The notes beneath the pieces are model-generated. The model ran no database searches. It saw only the letters and a list, made by a program, of their open reading frames with translations, and was not told where the DNA came from. 6,930 bases of DNA. Source: Anaerolineae bacterium (GTDB taxonomy: Bacteria > Chloroflexota > Anaerolineae > B4-G1 > DUEL01). The DNA lies in the NCBI GenBank assembly GCA_029932895.1, contig JAOZPF010000158.1:1-6930 (forward strand), written 5' to 3'. Shown one piece after another: positions 1 through 5,701 of the stretch; the first letter of the stretch is position 1; each line of letters starts with the position of its first letter. The position numbers and the translations under genes were made by a program.

Positions 1-13
1 CTGACCCCTTGGC

Positions 14-77
14 AGCGGACCCCGACACTGTCCGGTCCGCTAGATTACCGAGCGCTCATCCCCGTGGAGAAGGGATG
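14..77. other. Two short hairpins in the gene-free left edge
   Basis: Seen in the sequence: an 8-bp inverted repeat (AGCGGACC at 14-21, GGTCCGCT at 34-41, 12-nt loop) and a 6-bp one (CATCCC at 57-62, GGGATG at 72-77, 9-nt loop). Neither is followed by a T-run on either strand, so neither is a textbook intrinsic terminator. They lie downstream of radA and of a possible leftward promoter, so they could be part of a structured 5' leader for a gene left of the window, or a weak terminator region. I recognise no known riboswitch or tRNA here, and no convincing reading frame. Confidence 0.3.
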
Positions 78-116
78 TCCGAGTACCAACTGCTCTGGCA
101 AGTTTGGACTATGCAG

Positions 117-122
117 ATTATA
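117..122 (-). promoter_or_regulatory. Possible leftward promoter (-10 box)
   Basis: On the minus strand 122-117 reads TATAAT, a perfect -10 hexamer. A 16-bp spacer separates it from TTGTGC (144-139), which matches only 3 of 6 positions of the -35 consensus. It sits just after the radA stop and points left, away from radA, so it would drive whatever lies beyond the window edge. A perfect -10 in a GC-rich genome is notable, but the weak -35 keeps this tentative. Confidence 0.3.
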
Positions 123-151
123 CTCGGGTTGACAGGAAGCACAACCGGGGC

Positions 152-1510
152 TTATGTCAGCCCTCTCTCTATCGCCTCTGCTACCGAGCGCACGGGGATC
201 AGTTCCAGCCCCTGCGGGACCTGTAGCTTTCCCCGGCGGACGGTGCGGGGCAGGATGCAGCGGCGGAAGCCGAGCTTGGCCGCTTCCTTCAGCCGCGCTT
301 CCATCCGTCCCACCGCCCGCACCTCGCCGGAGAGGCCGACCTCGCCCACCAGTACCAGGTCGGCGGCCACTGGCCGTTCGCGCACGCTGGAGCCGATCGC
401 CATGGCGATAGCCAGGTCCGCAGCCGGCTCGCCGACCTGCAAGCCGCCCACCACGTTGGCAAAGACATCCTGGTCGAACAGGCGCAGCCCCACGCGGCGC
501 GTCAGCACCGCCACGATCAGCAGCAAGCGGTTGAAATCGACCCCGTTGGCGGTGCGGCGGGGATGGCCAAAGCTGGTGGGGCTGGCCAAAGCCTGGATCT
601 CGACCAGGAGCGGGCGCGTCCCCTCCATTGTGACGGCGATGGCTGACCCCGGCGCGTTGACCATTCGTTCGGCCAGAAAGACCTCCGAGGGATTGGTCAC
701 CTCCACCAGCCCCTCCTCCCGCATCTCAAAGACGCCTACCTCGGAGGTGGCTCCGAAACGATTCTTGGTCGAGCGCAGAAGGCGGTAGGTGTGAAAGGGG
801 TCGCCCTCCAGATAGAGGACGGTGTCCACAATATGCTCCAGCACCTTGGGGCCGGCGATGGCCCCTTCCTTGGTGACGTGGCCCACCAAAAAGACCGACG
901 CTCCGCCGGACTTGGCCCACCACTGGAAGCGGGTGGCTGCCTCCCGCACCTGGCTGATGGAGCCCGCTGCCGAGGTCAGGTCGCCCGAGGTGACGGTCTG
1001 GACAGAATCGACGACCAGCATCGTCGGCTCCATCTGGTCAGCATGGTGAAGGATCGTCTCCAGGCTGGTCTCGGTGAGGATATAGACCCCATCGGTCTTG
1101 AGGCCAAGTCGGTTGGCCCGCATCTTGATCTGTCGCGCCGATTCCTCGCCGGAGACATAGAGCACAGGCTTGCCGCTGGCCTCCGCCACCAGCGTGGTCG
1201 CCTGGAGCAGCAGGGTTGATTTGCCGATGCCCGGCTCGCCGCCTACCAGGACCAGGGAGCCGGGAACCAGCCCCCCTCCCAACACCCGGGCGAACTCGTC
1301 CATCGGCAGGGGCAAGCGGTTGACTCCCTCCATCTCCACTTCGGACAGGCGACGCGGCTCGCCACGGGCGGTGACGGGAATGGCTGTGGTGCGCTCCTCC
1401 ACTACCTCTACCATCGTGTTCCACTCGCCACAGCCGGGGCAGCGGCCCATCTGCCGGGGGCTGGTCCGCCCGCAGACCTGACAGACCCATTGTGTGTGTG
1501 GTTTGGCCAT
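152..1510 (-). CDS. radA: DNA repair and recombination ATPase RadA (Sms)
   Basis: RadA is a cytoplasmic RecA-like ATPase. It helps process recombination intermediates by promoting branch migration and strand exchange alongside RecA. At 452 residues the protein is full length for the family. The domain order is typical: an N-terminal four-cysteine zinc finger (C10, C13, C24, C27); a RecA-like core with Walker A GEPGIGKST (91-99) and Walker B LVVDSV (165-170); the RadA-specific KNRFG motif (249-253); and a C-terminal Lon-protease-like domain (about 280-452) that lacks peptidase function in this family. The ATG start is preceded by GGAGGG about 4 nt away and agrees with the usual MAK-type N-terminus. 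The stop is TAA at 154-152. It is transcribed divergently from thrC and looks monocistronic within the window. No broken motif is seen. Confidence 0.97.
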   Translation of the reverse strand: MAKPHTQWVCQVCGRTSPRQMGRCPGCGEWNTMVEVVEERTTAIPVTARGEPRRLSEVEMEGVNRLPLPMDEFARVLGGGLVPGSLVLVGGEPGIGKSTLLLQATTLVAEASGKPVLYVSGEESARQIKMRANRLGLKTDGVYILTETSLETILHHADQMEPTMLVVDSVQTVTSGDLTSAAGSISQVREAATRFQWWAKSGGASVFLVGHVTKEGAIAGPKVLEHIVDTVLYLEGDPFHTYRLLRSTKNRFGATSEVGVFEMREEGLVEVTNPSEVFLAERMVNAPGSAIAVTMEGTRPLLVEIQALASPTSFGHPRRTANGVDFNRLLLIVAVLTRRVGLRLFDQDVFANVVGGLQVGEPAADLAIAMAIGSSVRERPVAADLVLVGEVGLSGEVRAVGRMEARLKEAAKLGFRRCILPRTVRRGKLQVPQGLELIPVRSVAEAIERGLT

Positions 1511-1529
1511 CGTTCCCTCCGTGGGACAT

Positions 1530-1538
1530 ATTATATCA
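1530..1538 (-). promoter_or_regulatory. radA promoter, extended -10
   Basis: Reading the minus strand from 1538 to 1530 gives TGATATAAT: a perfect TATAAT preceded by the TGn extension, which can replace a good -35. The best -35 candidate, TCGCCT (1559-1554, 18-bp spacer), matches only 3 of 6 positions, as expected for an extended -10 promoter. Transcription would begin near 1523, leaving a leader of only about a dozen bases that still holds the GGAGGG ribosome site (1520-1515). Confidence 0.65.
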
Positions 1539-1641
1539 CGGACAGGGTAAATGAGGCGAATGGGGCAAAGTAGATGTTCGAAGCAAATCGAGTGGGAGTG
1601 GGGCAGCCAGGAGAATTGGTGCTTGTCCGCGTCTCTTTGCT

Positions 1642-1685
1642 GTTCGTAGTGCGCGCTAGGCGGCGCTGAAGCGCCTACTACGAAC
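1642..1685. repeat. Long interrupted hairpin in the radA/thrC spacer
   Basis: GTTCGTAG (1642-1649) plus TAGGCG (1657-1662) pair exactly with CGCCTACTACGAAC (1672-1685). This gives a 14-bp stem with a 7-nt bulge (1650-1656) on one arm and a short loop. Nested inside is a 5-bp stem GGCGC/GCGCC closing a TGAA tetraloop (1662-1675). The right arm is the same unit that is duplicated in the adjoining tandem repeat. This architecture suggests a small dispersed palindromic repeat, although only this locus can be seen. Confidence 0.6.
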
Positions 1686-1728
1686 GTCTCCCGGCGGCGC
1701 TGAAGCGCCTACTACGAACGTCTCCCGG
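1661..1728. repeat. Perfect 34-bp tandem duplication
   Basis: Positions 1661-1694 and 1695-1728 are identical over 34 bases and directly abutting. Each unit begins CGGCGCTGAAGCGCC, ends ACGAACGTCTCCCGG, and can form the GGCGC-TGAA-GCGCC mini-hairpin. Only two copies are present, with no spacers, so this is not a CRISPR array. The absence of any mismatch implies a recent duplication, or strong constraint. The right end touches the -35 box of the thrC promoter. Confidence 0.85.
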
Positions 1729-1756
1729 TGGCACGAAATACCATTCCCGCTATAAT
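1728..1756 (+). promoter_or_regulatory. thrC promoter
   Basis: GTGGCA (1728-1733, 4 of 6 to the -35 consensus) lies an ideal 17 bp before a perfect TATAAT (1751-1756). Transcription should start near 1763, giving a leader of roughly 23 nt that holds the strong GGAGGAG ribosome site (1773-1779). The first base of the -35 is the last base of the tandem repeat, so the repeat forms the immediate upstream boundary of the promoter. I see no riboswitch or attenuator in the short leader. Confidence 0.7.
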
Positions 1757-1785
1757 GAGCACATCTCGGTACGGAGGAGACGACG

Positions 1786-2946
1786 ATGAATTATCTAACA
1801 CATCTGGAATGTGCTCTCTGCGGCAAGGAGTATGACGCCACCGAGTTGCAGCGCCTTTGCCCCGACTGCAAACGCCCTCTGCTGGCGCGATACGACCTGG
1901 CGGCGGCCAGACTGGCCGGGCGGGATGCGCTCATCACCGATGAGCCGACGATGTGGCGCTACCGTCCGCTGCTGCCGGTGCGGGACGAGCGGTACATCGC
2001 GAGCTTGGGGGAGGGGTTCACACCGCTGCTCCGCGCCAAGCGGCTGGGAGCAGAGCTGGGGCTATCTCACCTTTATGTCAAGGACGAGAGTCTCAACCCC
2101 ACCGGTTCGTTCAAAGCACGCGGGCTGTGCGTGGCGGTCTCCCGTGCCCAGGAGTTGGGCGTCCGCGAGGTGGTGATCCCCTCGGCTGGCAACGCTGCTG
2201 GGGCGATGGCGGCCTATGCTGCCCGGGCAGGACTGGGCGCCCACGTCTTTATGCCCACTGACGTCCCCGCCCCTTTCCGATTGGAGTGTCAGGCGCTGGG
2301 AGCCGAGGTCACGCTGGTGGACGGGTTGATCACCGACTGCGGCCGGGCGGTTCGAGAGAGCCTGGAGACGCACGACTGGTTCGACGTCTCTACGCTGAAG
2401 GAGCCTTATCGGCTGGAGGGCAAAAAGACGATGGGCTACGAACTGGCCGAACAGTTCGGCTGGAAGCTGCCCGACGTGGTCATCTACCCCACCGGCGGCG
2501 GCACTGGCCTGATCGGGATGTGGAAAGCGTTTGACGAGATGGCCGAACTGGGCTGGATCGGCGATCACCGCCCGCGTATGGTCACGGTGCAGAGCGCAGG
2601 CTGCGCCCCGATGGTCCGCGCCTTCCACGCCGGTGACGAGTTTGCCACGCCGTGGGAGTCCGCTCAGACCGTGGCGGCGGGGCTGCGGGTGCCGGCAGCC
2701 GTGGGCGACTTTCTCATCCTGCGCGCTCTGCGCGAGAGCGGGGGCACCGCCGTTGCCGTCCCCGACGACGCGCTGGTGGAGGCCCAGATGCGTCTCTCCC
2801 GCCTGGAGGGGGTCTTTGCCTGCCCCGAGGGAGGAGCCACCCTGGCGGCCCTGGAGGTCCTGCTGGCGCAGGGTTGGGTATCGCCTGAGGAGCGGGTGGT
2901 GCTGTTCAACACCGGGACCGGTCTCAAGTACCCGGCGGTGAACTAG
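1786..2946 (+). CDS. thrC: Threonine synthase
   Basis: This is a PLP-dependent cytoplasmic enzyme that converts O-phosphohomoserine and water to L-threonine and phosphate, the last step of threonine synthesis. The 386-residue length fits the shorter type found in archaea and many bacteria. An N-terminal zinc ribbon (C9, C12, C25, C28) leads into a fold type II PLP domain. Motifs in order are NPTGSFKARG (104-113, K110 being the Schiff-base lysine), SAGNAAGA (133-140), the PLP-phosphate loop PTGGGTGL (235-242), the CPEGGATLAA stretch (346-355) and NTGTGLKY (375-382). The ATG has GGAGGAG six bases upstream. Two TAG stops occur in tandem (2944-2949). Cysteate synthase and threonine dehydratase are related alternatives, but the ribbon, length and motif set favour threonine synthase. 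No other threonine-pathway gene is in view. Confidence 0.93.
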   Translation: MNYLTHLECALCGKEYDATELQRLCPDCKRPLLARYDLAAARLAGRDALITDEPTMWRYRPLLPVRDERYIASLGEGFTPLLRAKRLGAELGLSHLYVKDESLNPTGSFKARGLCVAVSRAQELGVREVVIPSAGNAAGAMAAYAARAGLGAHVFMPTDVPAPFRLECQALGAEVTLVDGLITDCGRAVRESLETHDWFDVSTLKEPYRLEGKKTMGYELAEQFGWKLPDVVIYPTGGGTGLIGMWKAFDEMAELGWIGDHRPRMVTVQSAGCAPMVRAFHAGDEFATPWESAQTVAAGLRVPAAVGDFLILRALRESGGTAVAVPDDALVEAQMRLSRLEGVFACPEGGATLAALEVLLAQGWVSPEERVVLFNTGTGLKYPAVN

Positions 2947-2997
2947 TAGGGGATGGCCTGCCCATCAGCCGCCTCCTGTGCTGCTGGGCGTGGCGTT

Positions 2998-3642
2998 TCA
3001 ATCCCGCCGAAAGTTGAGCGTATAGCGCCACCAATTGCCAAAACGCTGCGCCAGGTTGAATCCCGCTGCCTCCGCACGCCTGATCGTCTCCGAGGGGAAA
3101 GGATAATCGGGGTCGGTGAACTCTTCGGTGATAGAAAGCACGCCGCCTGGTTCGAGCACCCGGCGCAGTTCCGCCAGCGCGCGGGCCTGGTCGGGAATCT
3201 CGGGCAGCACCGTGACCAGGAAAGCGCGGTCCACGCTCCCATCCTCCAGAGGTAGGTCGTGGGCGCTGGCGACACCGGTCTCGACGTTGGTCAGCCCGGC
3301 CTCCCGGACCCGCTGCTCCACCTGGGTGATCATCTGTGGCTGGATGTCCACGGCGATGACCCGCCCTTCCGGCCCGGCACGGCGGGCAGCATCCACGGTG
3401 AAAGCGCCCGGCCCAGGGCCCAGTTCCAACACACGCTCGCCAGGATGGATGTCCACCCGGTCGAGGATGGAGCGCATGTAACGACGACGAAATGGATTGT
3501 CCACCAACCATGCCAGCGCGTAGGGACAGGGCGCCGATTTACCCAACCGGGCCGCCAGCCGGGAGAGCAATTTGAGCGGGAGCAGCCAAAAGAGCACCAA
3601 CCCACCAGTGATACCCAGCGCAATCCACAACACTTTGATCAT
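2998..3642 (-). CDS. Membrane-anchored class I SAM-dependent methyltransferase
   Basis: The protein has about 214 residues. A hydrophobic N-terminal segment (about residues 4-24) probably anchors it in the membrane, with the catalytic domain in the cytoplasm. SAM-binding motif I is LELGPGPGAF (72-81), followed by the acidic AVDIQ strand end (97-101) and the post-motif III region LRRVLEPGG (159-167). These show a Rossmann-fold class I enzyme of the UbiE/methyltransferase-11 kind. The substrate cannot be read from sequence; the membrane segment suggests a lipid or quinone-like target, which is inference. I chose ATG 3642, which has AGGGA upstream; a GTG seven codons earlier (3663) has no ribosome site. 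It lies 42 bp downstream of the TrmB-type regulator on the same strand, so the two are probably co-transcribed. It converges on thrC across a 51-bp gap with no clear terminator. Confidence 0.8.
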   Translation of the reverse strand: MIKVLWIALGITGGLVLFWLLPLKLLSRLAARLGKSAPCPYALAWLVDNPFRRRYMRSILDRVDIHPGERVLELGPGPGAFTVDAARRAGPEGRVIAVDIQPQMITQVEQRVREAGLTNVETGVASAHDLPLEDGSVDRAFLVTVLPEIPDQARALAELRRVLEPGGVLSITEEFTDPDYPFPSETIRRAEAAGFNLAQRFGNWWRYTLNFRRD

Positions 3643-3684
3643 CTCGACTTTTCCCTGCTGCACGTTGACTTGCGCGTTGGCCGC

Positions 3685-4506
3685 TCAGCAATCGATGTGG
3701 CTCTCCAGGGCGCGGGCAAAGAGCGGCCAGTCCTCCTCCTGAATGAGGTCCAGCGCGGCATCACCCAGGCAGGCCAGGATGCGGGGGAGATACAGATCGG
3801 TCCTCAGGTGGTGCTCGGCGATAAAGACGAGGAGCGGGCTGCTGGTCCATGAGGCGCGGGCGTGGTCTGCGGCCAGCCATTCGCCGATCAGCACCTGCTT
3901 CCCATCGACCACCAGGACCAAACCCAGTCCCCTGGCCTGGCCCAGCGTCTCCTCGGAGACGTGGGCGACGACGATGTGGCCGCCGGGCAGGTCGAGATTG
4001 GCCGTGGTGTAGAGCACGACCCGCGCCCCGCGCGAGACCGCCCTTTCCAGCGCCGGGCGCAGGTCCGGGAAGGTGGCGGGGACGAGAGCGAGGTAGATGC
4101 GGGAGCGGGCCTGGTCGATCATCTCGACCGCCTTGGAGAGGATGTTTTTGCGTCCCTCGATGTTCCAGACATACTCCAGGTCGGTGGGCGAGGCCAGGGT
4201 AGCCAGGTCGTCCTTGAGCGAGGTTGTCAGTTCCTGGTGCTCGCGCTGGAGATGGTCGAGGAACTCGTCCGCCGGGATCGCCGCGTATAGGGTCGAATCT
4301 CCCTTGCGCAGCGTCATCGCCGCGCCACGAGCGACGAGCTTGGCCAGGACCTCATAGATCATCGAGCGTGGGACGGCCGAGACCTTGGAGAGGTGATAGC
4401 CAGTGGCGGGACTCTGCCTCAGCAGGGCGACATAGGCTTTGGCCTCGTATTCGGAGAATCCCAGCCTGACCAGTTTGCTGATAGGATCCGTGTCCATCTC
4501 CCCCAT
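3685..4506 (-). CDS. TrmB-family transcriptional regulator
   Basis: An N-terminal winged helix-turn-helix of the TrmB type begins at LVRLGFSEYEAKAYVALL (residues about 12-29). The recognition-helix region VPRSMIYEVLAKLVARG and a wing follow. After a coiled linker (about 82-102) comes the PLD-like TrmB effector domain, starting near WNIEGRKN. In characterised relatives this region senses small molecules such as sugars; the ligand here is unknown. The open frame extends to 4542, but that ATG overlaps the -10 box of the gene's own promoter and cannot be used. Remaining starts are 4521, 4506 and 4497, none with a well-placed ribosome site; I give 4506 (273 aa), and 4497 best fits family N-termini. 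It is followed after 42 bp by the methyltransferase, its likeliest target besides itself. Confidence 0.85.
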   Translation of the reverse strand: MGEMDTDPISKLVRLGFSEYEAKAYVALLRQSPATGYHLSKVSAVPRSMIYEVLAKLVARGAAMTLRKGDSTLYAAIPADEFLDHLQREHQELTTSLKDDLATLASPTDLEYVWNIEGRKNILSKAVEMIDQARSRIYLALVPATFPDLRPALERAVSRGARVVLYTTANLDLPGGHIVVAHVSEETLGQARGLGLVLVVDGKQVLIGEWLAADHARASWTSSPLLVFIAEHHLRTDLYLPRILACLGDAALDLIQEEDWPLFARALESHIDC

Positions 4507-4510
4507 AGAC

Positions 4511-4524
4511 GTTAGGCGCATAAC
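4511..4524. promoter_or_regulatory. Candidate operator palindrome at the TrmB-type gene start
   Basis: GTTAGGCGCATAAC is a 14-bp inverted repeat in which 12 of 14 bases obey the symmetry (GTTA-n-GCGC-n-TAAC). A second, smaller palindrome, CTACGGTAG (4524-4532), abuts it and reaches the -10 box. Both lie on the predicted transcription start (about 4527). A dimeric regulator bound there would block initiation, so negative autoregulation is a reasonable inference. The position suggests the true start codon is 4506 or 4497, not 4521, which lies inside the palindrome. Confidence 0.45.
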
Positions 4525-4533
4525 TACGGTAGC

Positions 4534-4562
4534 AATATACACTGCTCTGTTCTGTTTGTCAA
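4534..4562 (-). promoter_or_regulatory. Strong promoter of the regulator-methyltransferase unit
   Basis: On the minus strand TTGACA (4562-4557), a perfect -35, is followed after exactly 17 bp by TATATT (4539-4534), 5 of 6 to the -10 consensus. It is the best sigma-70-type promoter in the window and drives the TrmB-type gene and probably the methyltransferase. A nine-base G run (4563-4571 on the plus strand) sits directly upstream. Confidence 0.75.
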
Positions 4563-4657
4563 GGGGGGGGGCTGAGCTGAAGGGGGCGTTTCACTTTTGG
4601 GACGACTGCTACCGCTCTGCCGTAAACGGGAGGAGGGGGATGGACAAGGCCAACTCA

Positions 4658-4687
4658 GGGCGCGTCGTCCGGGCCGGGGACGCGCCC
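4658..4687 (-). terminator. GC-rich hairpin, possible end of the sulfur operon
   Basis: GGGCGCGTC (4658-4666) pairs perfectly with GACGCGCCC (4679-4687) across a 12-nt loop. The hairpin lies 35 nt past the last stop codon of the leftward sulfur cluster and before the promoter of the next unit, which is the expected place for a terminator. No T-run follows on the minus strand, so it is not a canonical intrinsic terminator; it may pause polymerase or protect the mRNA end. The rest of 4563-4722 holds no supportable gene. Confidence 0.4.
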
Positions 4688-4722
4688 CCGTGTTCAGGCA
4701 TACGATCTTTTGGGGAGTGTTA

Positions 4723-4892
4723 CTAGCCGGTCTGCGGGTCAATGTTGCCGGGACCGCCGCACTCGGGCGTGTAGCAGGTCACATCGACAAAGTTACACTT
4801 TTCCTTGCAGCTTGGGCAGGCCTCGGGGGCGTGGCGGCCTGGAGGGTATAGCCGCAGTTGGTGCATTTCCACCAGGTTTTGGGCTCTTCCAT
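4723..4892 (-). pseudogene. Small rubredoxin-like cysteine-rich protein, frameshifted
   Basis: An ATG at 4892 with AAGGAG six bases upstream opens a frame whose first 23 codons encode a rubredoxin-like knuckle (WWKCTNCGY). The frame then runs out of register. Adding one base near 4825-4830, where the plus strand has GGGGG, restores a 56-residue protein continuing ACPSCKEKC and ending CYTPECGGPGNIDPQTG. The 170-nt length is one short of 57 codons. The restored protein has C10, C13, C26 and C29 as a likely metal site (iron or zinc), plus C33, C40 and C45. Proteins of this size and ending recur in anaerobe genomes as far as I recall, but I know no established function. As the last gene of the sulfur cluster it may be an electron or metal carrier; that is inference. 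Whether the break is real or a homopolymer miscall cannot be decided here. Confidence 0.75.
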
Positions 4893-4944
4893 CGTGGTCT
4901 CCTTATAGCTGAGGGGCGTGCGGTGGAATCCCGCCGCGTCACCG

Positions 4945-5381
4945 TCAGATGAACAGCGTGATGGTCGACGCGCGGGCCTCCTGAACGTAGGTGCCGATTG
5001 CGCCGTAAGCGTCGATCATCTCTTCTCGCAGGTCCTCCCGGCGGATGTTCATGATCTCTATCGTCATTTCGCAGGCGATGATCTTGCCCCCCAACTCTCG
5101 AAAGTCCGCCAGCAGCTTTTCCAGAGAGACGACGTTGGCCTTTTTCATCCGTCGCTCGACCATCCATCTCCCCAGGCCCAGCAAGTTCATCCTGGAGAGC
5201 GGTCCCTTCTCCAGCCCGCCCCGGCGCAGCCGTTCGAGGGCCCAAAATGTAAAGTAAATGATGCTTCCATTCCCATCGCCAACGCACCATTGGCGATGAT
5301 CAACGCGCTGTAGAGCTTGTCCATATCCCCGCTGTGGAGGACGATGGTCACCCGCTCAGGCGCTATCTCGCGCTGTTCCAC
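4945..5381 (-). pseudogene. DsrE-family sulfurtransferase, frameshifted
   Basis: The gene is split between two frames. The N-terminal part (from GTG 5381) has the family start VTIVLHSGDMDKLYSALIIA and runs to about EASF. The C-terminal part (to TGA 4947-4945) contains GGLEKGPLSRMNLLGLG, KKANVVSLEKLL and IIACEMTIEIM, ending near GTYVQEARASTITLFI. Adding one base in the AAA run at 5256-5258 joins them into a 145-residue protein, the normal length for DsrE3-like proteins. C104 of the joined product, in the ACEM motif, matches the persulfide-carrying cysteine. Related DsrE proteins pass sulfane sulfur or thiosulfonate to TusA, here the preceding gene. The GTG start is favoured because GGAGGAG lies 9 nt upstream inside the TusA gene; the genes overlap by 19 bp, suggesting translational coupling. 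Sequencing error is at least as likely as true inactivation. Confidence 0.8.
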
Positions 5382-5692
5382 TCTGCCCACCTCCTCCGGG
5401 GGGATACGTTGTCCCCCGGGCCGACCTCTCTCCGCTGGATGCGGATGGTCCACACCCCTTCTGATTCCTCCACGCTCAGGAGTTGGAGCCCCAGTGCCTT
5501 GACGGCCATGGGGATCTCCTCTTTGGAGGCGGAGTGAGTGCCCACGACCTCGACGATGTCGCCGGGGGCGGCGCGGCGGAGCGCTTTTCTCGTCTCCACC
5601 AGGGGCACGGGGCAGTTCTCTCCGCAGACGTCGACCCGGTATTTGGCACCGGGGCAGGACGGGTCGCGCACATCCACTGTGATCTCGGGCAT
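5363..5692 (-). CDS. TusA-family sulfur carrier protein
   Basis: This is a 109-residue cytoplasmic protein with the TusA signature CPVPLVETRKAL (27-38). C27 in the C-P-x-P motif is the expected persulfide-carrying residue. The rest follows the small alpha-beta fold (PGDIVEVVGTH, PMAVKALGLQLLSVEE, VWTIRIQRR). TusA proteins hand sulfur between donors such as DsrE or cysteine desulfurases and acceptors in tRNA thiolation, cofactor synthesis or sulfur oxidation. Two points are unusual: about 17 extra residues before the core carry C13 (in PSCPG), with C23 just before the motif, and a basic tail of about 20 residues follows the normal family end. That tail overlaps the DsrE-gene ribosome site and may be incidental. 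The ATG is preceded by AGGAGG at 5 nt, formed by the NifU stop codon region; the gap between the genes is 9 nt. Confidence 0.9.
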   Translation of the reverse strand: MPEITVDVRDPSCPGAKYRVDVCGENCPVPLVETRKALRRAAPGDIVEVVGTHSASKEEIPMAVKALGLQLLSVEESEGVWTIRIQRREVGPGDNVSPRRRWAEWNSAR

Positions 5693-5701
5693 TTCTCCCT
5701 C

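Noticed and set aside
129..158. Plus-strand TTGACA (129-134) with TATGTC (153-158)
   Set aside because: The -10 is poor (3 of 6), the spacer is 18 bp, and it would only produce antisense RNA through radA.
45..191. Ten-base direct repeat TACCGAGCGC near 45 and 182 as a possible attachment site
   Set aside because: Too short to stand out in GC-rich DNA, one copy lies within radA coding sequence, and no integrase or mobile gene is present.
9..788. A 259-codon plus-strand open frame at the left end
   Set aside because: It runs antisense to radA, its residues are low-complexity Arg/Ser/Pro/Thr typical of the reverse of a GC-rich gene, and no family is recognisable.
1661..1728. CRISPR array
   Set aside because: The two repeat units abut directly with no spacer, and no cas gene is in the window.
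2952..2966. Short hairpin GATGG/CCATC between thrC and the methyltransferase
   Set aside because: Only five base pairs and no T-run on either strand, so it is too weak to call a bidirectional terminator.
4920..4937. Inverted repeat in the gap between the DsrE-like and rubredoxin-like genes
   Set aside because: It looks like a 7-bp stem on the plus strand, but in the transcribed minus strand the central G-U pair becomes an A-C mismatch, leaving a marginal structure.
4945..5190. A separate 81-residue gene starting at ATG 5190
   Set aside because: It has no upstream ribosome site and begins in the middle of the DsrE fold. It is the C-terminal part of the frameshifted DsrE-family gene.
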